Positions 1 to 8,793 of a DNA stretch of 64,000 nucleotides are shown here, piece by piece. The number at the start of each line of letters is the position of its first letter. The stretch's first letter is position 1. The stretch covers positions 659,747 through 723,746 of the forward strand of contig NZ_VIQT01000009.1 in NCBI RefSeq assembly GCF_010206195.1, given 5' to 3'. The DNA comes from Anaerotruncus colihominis (GTDB lineage Bacteria; Bacillota; Clostridia; Oscillospirales; Ruminococcaceae). The notes under the pieces are model-generated. The model did no database searches. It had not been told where the DNA came from and saw nothing but the letters and a program-made list of their open reading frames with translations. Made by a program: the position numbers and the translations under genes.

Positions 1-100
1 GTATACAGCCGCAAGCGGCAAGCCCTTTCGGGCTTGCTTGCCGCAAAGCGGCAGCGAAACCGGCAAAGCCGTTTGCCCTGCGCATATTGTATCAGGATTC
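1..100. repeat. Dispersed palindromic repeat, copy A
   Basis: This intergenic stretch is a chain of short inverted repeats: CAAGCCC/GGGCTTG around 18-37, GCCGC/GCGGC around 41-53, and a GGCAAA...TTTGCC arm ending in CTGCGCATAT near 90. The same order of blocks recurs in reverse orientation at 30478-30550 and in diverged form at 31369-31432. Part of the terminal block (GCGCAGGCAAACGG) also appears at 58715-58728. It looks like a REP-type non-coding repeat. The window edge may truncate it. Confidence 0.6.
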
Positions 101-216
101 GGCTTACCCGTCAATTTACGGCTTTTCCCTCCATATTCGCAGCACTTGCGGCATTATACGATTGGCATTATAATAGAGATAACAACGCTCAAAGGGAAAG
201 GACAGGAATTGACTGT

Positions 217-1044
217 ATGTCTATCAAACTGATCGCTCTCGATATGGATGGAACCACGCTTTGCAGCGACCATCACACGATTTCCCAGGAAAACCTCGAC
301 GCTATGGCGTCTGCCGCCGCGCAGGGCATTTTGATCGTCCCGGCCACCGGGCGCATTTGTAACCGCCTGCCTGAAATGATTGAGGATCAGCCATGGCTGC
401 GCTATGTCGTTACAGTCAACGGCGCGGCCGTGACTGATCTTCATACCGGAGAATCGCTCTATAAAAATCCGCTGGAACGCACAGTCGCATTACAGGTGTT
501 TGACCTTGTGGAGCCATATCCGATCTTTATTGAAATCTATTGTGACGGCTTTGATTATATTGAGGAACGCCGTATGCCATATTTTGCTGAACTGCCCATC
601 AGTGAGGACCGGCGCAATATGATGCTGCGCGGCCGCCGGTTTGTCGTCAGCCAGCGCGCATTTCTTGAGGAAACTGACGGCGCGATTGAAAAATTCAACC
701 TTCCCTATCTGGAGGACGACCTCCGGTTGACCATCTGGAAACAACTCGCCGCTCTTGACGGTGTGACGCTGACTTCTTCCATTGCAAAAAATATTGAGAT
801 CAACGCCGCCGGAGCCGACAAGGGCGACAGCCTGGCGCATCTGTGCGCGCATCTTGGCATCGCGCCTGATGAGGTGCTCGCCATCGGCGATGGCGAAAAC
901 GATCTGACTATGCTGCAATTTTCCGGCACATCCGTCGCTCCCGCCAACGCTTGCGAACAAGCCAGAGCAATCGCAGATTGGGTCTCCCCCTCCAATGATG
1001 AAAGCGCCGTGGCACGCACACTTGAACATTATCATATCCTTTAA
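217..1044 (+). CDS. HAD-superfamily (Cof-type) sugar/nucleotide phosphatase
   Basis: A 275-residue protein of the Cof/YidA group of HAD phosphatases (cap type IIB). These are soluble Mg-dependent phosphatases acting on small phosphorylated metabolites. The sequence shows motif I DMDGTT with the nucleophile and acid/base Asp at residues 9 and 11, a VNGA motif II region, a conserved Lys in GADKGDS and the C-terminal IGDGENDLTML acid motif. The ATG at 217 is chosen because it begins directly at the first beta strand and has a weak GGACAGG upstream; the open frame runs further upstream but through the repeat. The substrate cannot be predicted from sequence. An unknown gene follows 38 bases later in the same direction. 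Confidence 0.85.
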   Translation: MSIKLIALDMDGTTLCSDHHTISQENLDAMASAAAQGILIVPATGRICNRLPEMIEDQPWLRYVVTVNGAAVTDLHTGESLYKNPLERTVALQVFDLVEPYPIFIEIYCDGFDYIEERRMPYFAELPISEDRRNMMLRGRRFVVSQRAFLEETDGAIEKFNLPYLEDDLRLTIWKQLAALDGVTLTSSIAKNIEINAAGADKGDSLAHLCAHLGIAPDEVLAIGDGENDLTMLQFSGTSVAPANACEQARAIADWVSPSNDESAVARTLEHYHIL

Positions 1045-1082
1045 CGGAAATAAGGGACCGTTCATACCTTGGGGAGAACCGT

Positions 1083-1544
1083 ATGACGCCATTGGAGCAT
1101 ATTGACGCGTATAAGATCGGCCTTGAGCTGGGGCTTTATGAATTGGATGATCTTTCCGATTTTCTTGACCGGCAAATAGCGGGGCTTGACGACGTACCAT
1201 ATATATACATTGATCTGGCTTTGGCGATTCCTTTAGGCATTAAGCATGTCTTTCACTGTATCTCGGAGTATTTTTCAGAGAATCGATATACCCCCGAAAA
1301 CCGGCCGGACTGCCCTGTGGAAAAAAGCCTGATCGGCCTGATTCGTGACCGATACCAATCCGGCGAGGCGACGCTTGAGCAGACCTGCAGATGGCTGCAC
1401 TGGCTTTCCCTCCACTTTGAGCCTTACTCTGCCATGAACGCTGCCGAGGACTATTACACGCTGGCATGTGAGGGGATTGTATTCTCGATCGATCAGGTGG
1501 AAAACATGGTTGAAGCAATCCTTTTGCGCGGCACCCAGGGATAA
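1083..1544 (+). CDS. Hypothetical protein, 153 aa
   Basis: I do not recognise a family. The product is acidic, predicted soluble, with no signal peptide or membrane segment, and reads as mostly alpha-helical. The start has a good ribosome binding site (GGGGAG, 6-7 bases before ATG). It lies 38 bases downstream of the HAD phosphatase gene in the same direction and ahead of a strong hairpin terminator at 1614-1656, so the two are probably co-transcribed. No catalytic motif is evident. Confidence 0.6.
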   Translation: MTPLEHIDAYKIGLELGLYELDDLSDFLDRQIAGLDDVPYIYIDLALAIPLGIKHVFHCISEYFSENRYTPENRPDCPVEKSLIGLIRDRYQSGEATLEQTCRWLHWLSLHFEPYSAMNAAEDYYTLACEGIVFSIDQVENMVEAILLRGTQG

Positions 1545-1613
1545 CTGTCCTGCGGCTGGTATCACCTCTGCGCTTTTGACTGGAAGCCGGCAAATGCTTC
1601 CGCCCGCTAAAGC

Positions 1614-1656
1614 AAACAAATGCGTCCGCTCCGATGAAGCGGACGCATTTGTTTTT
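1614..1656. terminator. Intrinsic terminator, usable in both directions
   Basis: A perfect 17-bp stem (AAACAAATGCGTCCGCT and its complement) with a 7-base loop, flanked by A and T runs on the two sides. It sits between the end of the plus-strand pair (1544) and the end of the minus-strand ABC operon (1776), so it can serve both. Confidence 0.85.
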
Positions 1657-1775
1657 CCGCGATTTCCATACGATTGCCAAAGGATACGCTCCCATCAACG
1701 GTCAGGACGGCATCGGGACGCGTCTGCATATCGCTCCGGCCACAAAGGGACAGATATCAGTTCTGTGATCATTCG

Positions 1776-2807
1776 TCACAGGATCGCCATCAGACGCAGG
1801 CAACACCAGGCTGGCGACAGAAAGCGCAGCACGCCCAAGCCGGCAGGCAGCAGCACAGGATCGACGATCGCTCCTGAACAGACAACGCAAGTCAGCAAAA
1901 ACAGAGGCAAAAGCGCAATAACAATGCCCGTCCACCGACGCAGCCGCGACATAAGCGGACTGATGACAGCCGTCAATATAGACAGCGCGCAAAATGCCAA
2001 CACACGCGCACCCCCGTTGTATGCGCCGTCTTTAAGAAACAACGCGTGCATAAGTCCATCTGCGGCAAGCAGCACCGCCAGGTTAATCATCACGCCAGCC
2101 AGCGCTGGTGCGAATGCAGTCACGATCCTATGGCCGGAAAATACAGCCAATTGACGGTATGCAGCGGCGCGCCCCTCCCCCTCCAGCAGGGCGGACAGGA
2201 CCGCCATGCCGAAAAATACTGTTATAAGCACGGCATAAAGCAGCGGCTGTACACCGCTGTCCGCCAGCGCCTCTATGGGAGCGCCCTCTCCGCGTGTGCG
2301 CAGTTCAAGCGACAGAGGCGGTTCGCTGACACGCAGGCGCTCATAGGTGAACGCCGCGTTGCTGCCGTCGATGCCATTGTCCTCCAGAAAGGCTTTCGCC
2401 ATCCCAGGTGCGCGCGCATCCATATATGCCGCGAGGACGATTTCGTCGGTCAGGGGACGCATATAGGAGGCGTCTGTCAAATAAACAGTCACAGGCGGTT
2501 CCATCTGATCGTCCAGCCGGTATCCACAGTGGAGCGCACCCGCGCGCACATCGCGGCGCAGCGCGTCGTCGTCCATGTAGCGCGTCACTGTAAACCCTGC
2601 GTTTCCAAGCAAGGCGTCTGCCGCCGCCGACGCTATATCGCCGGATGCTGTCACGCCGATCTGCAAATTTACGCCGTTGTTCTCAGGAAGCACCGCGGCC
2701 AGCAGAAGCATGACAGCGAGAAAAAAAGCTGTCGACACATAAAACGCCGCTGACCGCAGCGCCGATTTGAGCTGCACAAAAAGGAGCGTTGCAAAATAGC
2801 GCATCAT
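1776..2807 (-). CDS. ABC transporter permease (ABC-2 type)
   Basis: A 343-residue membrane protein with one N-terminal transmembrane helix (about 18-40), an extracytoplasmic domain of roughly 170 residues, then a cluster of hydrophobic helices to the C-terminus. This is the layout of ABC-2/DUF-type export permeases. The start codon overlaps the stop of the upstream permease (ATGA), with GGGGAGG upstream, so the pair is translationally coupled and probably forms a heterodimeric channel served by the ATPase at 5866-6537. The transported substrate is unknown; related systems export drugs, peptides or lipids. Confidence 0.75.
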   Translation of the reverse strand: MMRYFATLLFVQLKSALRSAAFYVSTAFFLAVMLLLAAVLPENNGVNLQIGVTASGDIASAAADALLGNAGFTVTRYMDDDALRRDVRAGALHCGYRLDDQMEPPVTVYLTDASYMRPLTDEIVLAAYMDARAPGMAKAFLEDNGIDGSNAAFTYERLRVSEPPLSLELRTRGEGAPIEALADSGVQPLLYAVLITVFFGMAVLSALLEGEGRAAAYRQLAVFSGHRIVTAFAPALAGVMINLAVLLAADGLMHALFLKDGAYNGGARVLAFCALSILTAVISPLMSRLRRWTGIVIALLPLFLLTCVVCSGAIVDPVLLPAGLGVLRFLSPAWCCLRLMAIL

Positions 2808-3958
2808 TGTCCGGCCACCTCCCCGCGCCACCAGAAGACCGCTGCGGCCAAGTACAACAGAACACCCATTACCAATGGCTGCCAAAGCTGTGCGGCCGAA
2901 AGCTGTTCGCCGAACAGTGCGGCACACAGGCGCAGGCCCTGGCCGACAGGCGTAAACGGCGCGATCCGGGAAAACACCTCCGGCATCAGAGCCAGCGGCA
3001 AAAAGCAACCCGCACACAGCCCTGTCCCCACAGAAAGCAGCAGGCATGCGCCAGCGCACATTTTCCACTGTAAAAAAAGCGTCGACAGCGCCGCAGAAAA
3101 CGCAGATGTAACAAAGGCAAAACCAATATAAACCGGCAGCTTGCCAGCTGCAAAGCCGTCGAGCCAACATGCAAACAAAAAGATCGGGAGCGCAGCCATG
3201 AGCATGAGCAAAAAGACATGAAGCCCAGCCACGGCAAATAGCCCGCGTGCGTGCGCAGCGCGGGCAAAGCGCCGCAAATCCCGGATCACGGGCTGAAAGA
3301 GAAAGCCATAACTGAAAAACAGGACGGAAACCGCTGCCGCCAAATAATAAAGCGGCAGCGACAACGCGCCCGATGCGGAAAGCGTCTGCGCCTCTACCAG
3401 AGAGAGGCGATCCAGAAACGCGCGCACAAACAGCATATTGATCCCCATAACCAGTTGATCGTATTGCTGCGCCGACATCCCTTCTCCATAAGAAACGGAC
3501 TCCTGCACAGTGTAAACGCCGAGCTGTGCCGCGGTTAAATCGGTGGCCGCCGCGTCAAGAAGCTGGCGTACCCACATCGCTTCCAGAGGGGATGAAAGGT
3601 CCAGCTCAATAACAGGGCTTTTATTTTCTCCATTTAAAATACTGTCAATGAATCCCTCTGGAATGGTTATGACGGCCGCATATGAACCGTCACGCGCCTG
3701 CTGCGGCGTTACAAACTGCATATCGAGCAGCTTTTCGGCGCTCTCCATTGAGGCGGCCGAACGAAGCGCCATCCGGCTGATTGGATTGGTATCAAGATTG
3801 ACGACGGCTACCGCCGCCTTTGGCTGCTCCTGTTGCGGCAATACGGAAAAAGCCGCGTATACGAGCGCCGCGCAGACTCCAAGCACGCAAAGCAAGCACA
3901 GCAGCCGACGGCCGCTGTGCTTGCATGCAATCAGAAATGAGGTCGCAAACAGTCTCAT
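2804..3958 (-). CDS. ABC transporter permease (ABC-2 type)
   Basis: A 384-residue permease with one N-terminal membrane helix (about 18-40), an extracytoplasmic domain containing a VVNLDTNPISR segment typical of ABC-2 (YhgE/Pip-like) permeases, and about five C-terminal transmembrane helices. The start has GAAGGGA 6-7 bases upstream. It lies third in a minus-strand operon after the ATPase and a membrane-anchored protein, and overlaps the next permease by four bases. It probably forms the transmembrane pathway together with that partner. Specificity cannot be read from the sequence. Confidence 0.78.
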   Translation of the reverse strand: MRLFATSFLIACKHSGRRLLCLLCVLGVCAALVYAAFSVLPQQEQPKAAVAVVNLDTNPISRMALRSAASMESAEKLLDMQFVTPQQARDGSYAAVITIPEGFIDSILNGENKSPVIELDLSSPLEAMWVRQLLDAAATDLTAAQLGVYTVQESVSYGEGMSAQQYDQLVMGINMLFVRAFLDRLSLVEAQTLSASGALSLPLYYLAAAVSVLFFSYGFLFQPVIRDLRRFARAAHARGLFAVAGLHVFLLMLMAALPIFLFACWLDGFAAGKLPVYIGFAFVTSAFSAALSTLFLQWKMCAGACLLLSVGTGLCAGCFLPLALMPEVFSRIAPFTPVGQGLRLCAALFGEQLSAAQLWQPLVMGVLLYLAAAVFWWRGEVAGQ

Positions 3959-4022
3959 ATCGTTCCCTTCGCCGGCTCTTTTCAGCCGTTAGGACTTATT
4001 TGAAAAGGTCTCATAAAACCGA

Positions 4023-5798
4023 TCAACCCATAGAGGCGCTCATAATCAAAGGCAGCAGCTTGCCGAGCGTCGCGTTGAGTCCGTCGTTATATTTCTGAAG
4101 TTCAGCGTCAAGCTCTTCTGCCGTCATGCCAAACAGGGGCGTCTGCTCGCCGCTGAATTCATACGGACCTTCAATCGGTTCCGAATCGGCCTTGAGGCTG
4201 AATACGATTCCCATCTTTTCACCCGCCGCGGTCACAGACGCCGACAGCGTCGGAAAATCATACGTCATTTTGCCGCCGTCGGCTGTGATGGCGCCGCTAC
4301 AGCTGATATCATAAGCAAAATCGCTCATCAGGACATCCATGGGGATTCCCATATGAATATTCATATCAAACTTGCCCTCCTGGTCGGCCGTCATATCCAC
4401 CGACATATTGAGAGCGACCGGATCGCCGCCCATGCTGCCGGGCGCGTTCTCCAAATTCATATCCATGGTAAAGTCAACGGCATATACGCCGTTCTGATAG
4501 GAATCGGACATATCCATTACAAGCGTCATTGCCTCGTTATTCTGGGATATGACGGCCTGCGCCATAATTGATTCGTCTCCGCTCTCAGAGATATTGAAAT
4601 CAGCAGTCAGCGATTCAATCATCACACCGTCAACCGGCTCGGCCGGCGGCGTCACCTCGAAGTGCATGGTCTGAATCTGGTTTTTCGCACCGACGCCGAT
4701 TGTAATGGTTGTATCCATCTCAGGCATGCCGGCCTGGAGCGGCTCAATCAGTTCTTTTGTAAACAGATCGGCAAAGGAATCCGCGCCGTCCAACCCGGCG
4801 GCGAACATACCGCTGTATATCTGGCCAAGCTCCGAATCGACATAGATATAATTGACCAAATCGATCACAAACGTCTTAACGTCCTTACCCGGCACTTTGA
4901 TCACATACTGCTGCAAACCATCTGTCTTAGCGCCCTTTTCATAGGCTGCGTTTTCGAGCGCCTTGCCGGCGATCGCATACATATCGGCCTGCATTTTCTT
5001 ATAATCCAGCCCATAGAATGCGCCTGACATACCAAGCTCGGAGCTCAGAAGCTCCTGCATCGCCAAAAGTTCCTCGTCGCTTGAATAGCCGTCGTAAAAC
5101 GGGCTGTTTTTATAATCCTGCGCAAAGGTCTGCGGATTGATTGACAGCACAGTGTCCGAGAAGGTCGGAACATGAAATGCCAGCAGATCCGGCGAAATAT
5201 AACCGTACAGCTCCACCAGATCCAGATCCCCTAAATGCAGCGAACCGCTCAGTTCCGTGATGGAATTTTCCGGATCGGAAACGAGATTGCCGCGGACGCC
5301 GGCGCCGGCCAGCAGGCTGTTGATCAGGGCGATATCCTCCCCGCCGCCCGCAACGTCTGTCTCAATCCTGGCAAATTGCAAATCATACGCCGTTTTGGAC
5401 GCCTTCGGCTCCAAATTGCTCATCGCGCCCATACCGGGCACTTCCGCCATGATTTTATCCGCACGCGCCTGAATTGATTTGTTCGTCGCTTCAAATGCCT
5501 TGTCAACTGCGGCCTTCGGGTCGCCCGACGAGAAAACGCCGGAAAACAGCAGCACAATCGCGGCTACAAGCACAACGATCACACCGCCGATGATCAGCGG
5601 CAGCTTATTGGAACCGGGCTTGACGACCCCGGCGCCTGTGTCCGGAGCGGGTTCCCCCGTGTTCTCCGGCTGTGCGTCCGCCTGCATGGGCGCAGGCGCC
5701 GCTTTTTGCAGATCAATCTTTGGCGTACCGTCAGCGCCAGCATCAGGCTGCGCCGAGCTTTGTTCGTTCATACCCTCCGGCAGGTTCTGTTCATCCAT
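4023..5798 (-). CDS. Membrane-anchored extracytoplasmic protein of the ABC operon, unknown function
   Basis: The 591-residue product starts with a Pro/Ala/Gln-rich cytoplasmic segment (1-65), then one transmembrane helix (about 66-88), then a large extracytoplasmic domain of about 500 residues. The domain is rich in alternating polar and hydrophobic strands, with an internal repeat-like beta pattern. It resembles single-pass DUF-type surface proteins of Clostridia, but I cannot name a family with confidence. The start is supported by AAGGAGG eight bases before ATG. It lies between the ABC ATPase (67 bases upstream) and the two permeases (64 bases downstream), so it is likely an accessory of that exporter. 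Confidence 0.7.
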   Translation of the reverse strand: MDEQNLPEGMNEQSSAQPDAGADGTPKIDLQKAAPAPMQADAQPENTGEPAPDTGAGVVKPGSNKLPLIIGGVIVVLVAAIVLLFSGVFSSGDPKAAVDKAFEATNKSIQARADKIMAEVPGMGAMSNLEPKASKTAYDLQFARIETDVAGGGEDIALINSLLAGAGVRGNLVSDPENSITELSGSLHLGDLDLVELYGYISPDLLAFHVPTFSDTVLSINPQTFAQDYKNSPFYDGYSSDEELLAMQELLSSELGMSGAFYGLDYKKMQADMYAIAGKALENAAYEKGAKTDGLQQYVIKVPGKDVKTFVIDLVNYIYVDSELGQIYSGMFAAGLDGADSFADLFTKELIEPLQAGMPEMDTTITIGVGAKNQIQTMHFEVTPPAEPVDGVMIESLTADFNISESGDESIMAQAVISQNNEAMTLVMDMSDSYQNGVYAVDFTMDMNLENAPGSMGGDPVALNMSVDMTADQEGKFDMNIHMGIPMDVLMSDFAYDISCSGAITADGGKMTYDFPTLSASVTAAGEKMGIVFSLKADSEPIEGPYEFSGEQTPLFGMTAEELDAELQKYNDGLNATLGKLLPLIMSASMG

Positions 5799-5865
5799 TC
5801 AAAATGCCTCCTTTTCTTCCTTTCAGCGGACCATGCGGTCCGCAGCAACAAGGGCGTGGAGCATC

Positions 5866-6537
5866 CTACGCCCGGGATAACTGCTCCGCCGCCTGCGCCA
5901 GGCGGCATGCTTCATCACCTGTCAAGGCTGCCGGCGCGTCGACGCGGCCGCCGCGCAGCAAAACCATGACATCCGCGATGGACGCGATGGCGGAAGGATC
6001 GTGCGATGAAAAGAGCAGCCCAACGCCGCGCTGCTTTAAACCGCGCAGCAGTGCTGTGATATCGGCCCGGCCTGTCACGTCGAGCGCCGTAAACGGCTCA
6101 TCCATGATGAGATAATCAGGCTGCGCCGCGAGCGCGCATGCAATAGCCGCGCGTTTTTTAACGCCTCCCGAAAGCCGCGATACCCGCCGGCCAGCAAATT
6201 CATACAGCCCGAGCGCCCGCTCGGGTGAATCATTGGCAAATAGCTTGGAACGCGGCCGATTACAAGCGGCATACCAAAGCGCAAGGTTGTCGCGCACCGA
6301 CAGGTCGGCAAGCAGCGCCGTCTCCTGCGGGACATATCCCACGATTCCGTCGCAGCAAACCTCGCCGCGGTCAGCTTTCTGAACGCCGGCGGCAATGGTC
6401 AAAAGCGTCGTCTTTCCCGCCGCGTTCGCCCCCGCCAGGCATACGGCCTGACCGCGCTCGCAGCGAAGCGAAGCGCCGTCGAGCACATGCGCGGGACCAT
6501 ATGATTTGAAAATTCCCGCCAGTTCCAGCATCCGCAT
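5866..6537 (-). CDS. ABC transporter ATP-binding protein
   Basis: A 223-residue ATPase domain and first gene of the exporter operon. Walker A is GANAAGKTT (36-44), in which the usual fourth-position Gly is Ala. A Q-loop lies in YVPQE (68-72), the signature LSGGVKKR spans 122-129, Walker B is YLIMDEP with catalytic Glu147, the D-loop is ALD, and the H-loop is His179. It would energise the permeases at 1776-3958. Two in-frame ATGs (6537 and 6531) lie behind AAGGATGGG; I keep the first, although the second has the better spacing. A sigma-A promoter sits immediately upstream. Confidence 0.88.
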   Translation of the reverse strand: MRMLELAGIFKSYGPAHVLDGASLRCERGQAVCLAGANAAGKTTLLTIAAGVQKADRGEVCCDGIVGYVPQETALLADLSVRDNLALWYAACNRPRSKLFANDSPERALGLYEFAGRRVSRLSGGVKKRAAIACALAAQPDYLIMDEPFTALDVTGRADITALLRGLKQRGVGLLFSSHDPSAIASIADVMVLLRGGRVDAPAALTGDEACRLAQAAEQLSRA

Positions 6538-6553
6538 CCCATCCTTTCAAAGC

Positions 6554-6582
6554 AGTATATCATACTTTCCTCAAACAGGCAA
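6554..6582 (-). promoter_or_regulatory. Sigma-A-type promoter of the ABC exporter operon
   Basis: On the minus strand TTGCCT is followed after 17 bases by TATACT. The predicted transcription start lies about 10 bases before the ATPase ATG, so the leader is very short. Confidence 0.6.
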
Positions 6583-6632
6583 TCGACTTCCTAAAGTTTC
6601 CTTTTTATTCTTTTGCCAAATGCATTTTTCTC

Positions 6633-6662
6633 TTGCGGTGCAGAGGCCCTCTGGCGTATAAT
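6633..6662 (+). promoter_or_regulatory. Candidate promoter of the YitT-family gene
   Basis: TTGCGG is followed after 18 bases by a perfect TATAAT. The spacer holds a palindrome, CAGAG-GCC-CTCTG, that could be an operator. The YitT ATG is 41 bases downstream of the -10. Confidence 0.5.
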
Positions 6663-6703
6663 GGACTTGTATCCGGAATGCTTGCAATTTAAGAGGAACA
6701 GCC

Positions 6704-7567
6704 ATGTCGAATCATTTCCGCATCGGCCGAAGCGATCTGAAAAAATTCTTGATCATTACGGTCAGCACCTTGATTGTTGTATGCGGCACGCACTTTTTCA
6801 AATTTCCCAATAACTTTTCCTTTGGAGGTGTAACAGGCTACGCTGTCGTGCTTGCGGAGTTTCTGCCATTTTCAGTCTCCACCATCAATTTTGTGATCAG
6901 TATGGCTCTGATCGTAATCGGCTTTATCTTTCTCGGACGGTCGTTCGGCGCACTGACCGCCTATACCAGCGTGCTGGTATCCATCGGGCTGTCTGTACTG
7001 GAAAAGCTCTATCCGATGAGCGCGCCGCTGACCGATCAGCCTATGCTGGAGCTGTGCTATGCGATTGCGTTGCCTGCCTTTGGTTCCGCAGTTCTTTTCA
7101 ATGTCGGCGCTTCAAGCGGTGGCACCGACATCGTTGCCATGATTTTGAAAAAGTACACCAGCGTTGATATAGGTATGTCGCTCTTTCTCACTGACCTTGT
7201 GGTTGCCGTGTCCGCCTGCTTTGTTTTTGATATCAAGACAGGGCTTTTTTCCTTTATTGGGCTTATGGTTAAATCGCTGATGATTGACAATGTAATTGAA
7301 AACATCAACCTTTGCAAATATTTCAATATTATCTGCGATGATCCGGAACCGATCTGCCGCTTTATCGTCCACGAGCTGCACCGCAGCGCCACCGTCTGCG
7401 AAGCGCAGGGCGCATACACGCATGGAAAAAAATATATTGTCTTTACAGCCCTGCGGCGCCCACAGGCTGTCGCCTTGCGTCAGCACGTGCGCGCGGTTGA
7501 ACCGAGCGCGTTTATCCTGATTTCCAACACCAGCGAAATCATTGGCAAGGGCTTTTTGAACAGTTGA
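6704..7567 (+). CDS. YitT family membrane protein (DUF161 + DUF2179)
   Basis: A 287-residue protein with five or six transmembrane helices in the first 200 residues (family DUF161, with the GGVTG and NVGASSGGTDI loops) and a C-terminal cytoplasmic DUF2179 domain (about 205-287). This is the standard YitT architecture. The family is widespread in Firmicutes and its role is not settled. The start is supported by AGAGGAA upstream. It is monocistronic, flanked by its own promoter and a strong bidirectional terminator shared with the sortase gene. Confidence 0.88.
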   Translation: MSNHFRIGRSDLKKFLIITVSTLIVVCGTHFFKFPNNFSFGGVTGYAVVLAEFLPFSVSTINFVISMALIVIGFIFLGRSFGALTAYTSVLVSIGLSVLEKLYPMSAPLTDQPMLELCYAIALPAFGSAVLFNVGASSGGTDIVAMILKKYTSVDIGMSLFLTDLVVAVSACFVFDIKTGLFSFIGLMVKSLMIDNVIENINLCKYFNIICDDPEPICRFIVHELHRSATVCEAQGAYTHGKKYIVFTALRRPQAVALRQHVRAVEPSAFILISNTSEIIGKGFLNS

Positions 7568-7580
7568 CGTTCGTCATAAA

Positions 7581-7628
7581 AAAAAAAGAGGCGCGTTCCC
7601 GCATGTGCGGGAACGCGCCTCTTTTTTT
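7581..7628. terminator. Bidirectional intrinsic terminator
   Basis: A perfect hairpin (GAGGCGCGTTCCCGC paired with its complement around ATGT), with an A run on the left and a T run on the right. It separates converging yitT-like and sortase genes. Confidence 0.92.
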
Positions 7629-7672
7629 CATCCATATTGCACGCCATACAAGGGGCGGGACCAGCTTCAGCG

Positions 7673-8524
7673 TCAGGCCGCTGTATTCAAAAACGCAGGC
7701 GCCTTTGGCGTTTCATTGATCTTCAGCAACGCCTGTTCATGATAGCCTTCACCGTCGCGTACAAGCCGTCCCATTACAACATATCTCTGGTCAGGATTTT
7801 GTGAATAGGCGCCGTATTTATAAGAACAGGTTGAAAGTGTCAGAATTTTATCCTCGGGCGTAACTTCTACATCATAGCTGTACATGGAACGGGCACGCAC
7901 ATCAGCAAGCAGCATGTTCAGCCGTTCATCCGTATACTCGGCCAGATGATACGGGACAGGCGTCATATCAGCTTCGCAGTAAAATACGGCGAAAATTTCA
8001 AATACATGCTGTCCGCCAGGTGTTGTAAAATAGATATACGGCGTTTTTTTGGCGAATTCAACATCGTCGAATTTGAGCAGCTGCGCAAACTTGTCCGCTT
8101 CCGGATCGTCCTTTGTACCAAGCGGATTTCCAAGGTTATGGCCATATATGATCGCATTTTGCGGCAAATCCTTACCTTCATCAAACAGAACGCTCTCATA
8201 ATCAAGGTAATAACAGCCGGCATAGCTGTAATTTTTTTTGTAGTCGCGGCGCAGATAGTATTCATTGTCCGTCGTCTGTACAACCGGCTCATTGATCTTT
8301 GTATCCGGAAGCTGAAGCCAGCCTACGACATCGGAATTATCCTTAATCGCCTGTCCAAGCTCCTTTGAAACATCCGGTATCGCGGGGACATAGTTGCCGC
8401 CGGCGTCATAACCGCCTTCCTGCGGCACTTTTGACGGCTCCTTTTTGCCACAGGCTGCAAACGACGCCAGCATAGCCGCCGCCACAAACAGGGCTGCGGC
8501 CCTTGTTCTCTTTATTTTAAACAA
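7673..8524 (-). CDS. Class B sortase with lipoprotein signal
   Basis: A 283-residue sortase (cysteine transpeptidase). The catalytic set is visible: His129 in IIYGHN, Cys233 in TLSTC and Arg247 in DQRYVV. The VVGWLQLPDTKINEPVVQ segment (66-82) is typical of class B/SrtB-like enzymes. The N-terminus has basic residues, a hydrophobic stretch and a lipobox ending at Cys25, so it should be lipid-anchored rather than held by an N-terminal helix. It starts with TTG, with AAGGA about 11 bases upstream. No substrate with a sorting signal is encoded nearby, so this looks like a stand-alone housekeeping or accessory sortase. Confidence 0.87.
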   Translation of the reverse strand: MFKIKRTRAAALFVAAAMLASFAACGKKEPSKVPQEGGYDAGGNYVPAIPDVSKELGQAIKDNSDVVGWLQLPDTKINEPVVQTTDNEYYLRRDYKKNYSYAGCYYLDYESVLFDEGKDLPQNAIIYGHNLGNPLGTKDDPEADKFAQLLKFDDVEFAKKTPYIYFTTPGGQHVFEIFAVFYCEADMTPVPYHLAEYTDERLNMLLADVRARSMYSYDVEVTPEDKILTLSTCSYKYGAYSQNPDQRYVVMGRLVRDGEGYHEQALLKINETPKAPAFLNTAA

Positions 8525-8793
8525 ACTGGATCAGTCCTTCTGCAAAAATATTGTTACAGATAGTTTGCGCAGATCCTTGCGGTCTAACAGATAAAAACCA
8601 GAAAGAAATTGGTTCATGTGGAAGCTCATTCCTATAATTTTTTTCAGAGGGCTTTTTGTCACGGATGTTTCATATATTTTTATAGATTGCAACTATTCTT
8701 TGTGCATTTGCCGCCCTGCGGCAGGCGCATCTAATCAAAATGATCCCGGACCAGAAACGGCCCGGATGGTCAATTTTGAACCGTGGTGAAGCT
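8525..8793. other. Intergenic region between divergent sortase and flippase genes
   Basis: AT-rich for about 170 bases with a small GCCGCCCTGCGGCAGGCGC palindromic patch near 8710-8729. I see no gene, and no promoter that I would defend beyond the expectation that both divergent genes start here. Confidence 0.4.

Noticed and set aside
1-100. Cyclic-di-GMP (GEMM) riboswitch, suggested by GCGCAGGGCAAAC and GCAAAGC words in the dispersed repeats
   Set aside because: The words lie on opposite strands or in the wrong order, the conserved GEMM core is missing, and the copies are not placed upstream of genes in a consistent way.
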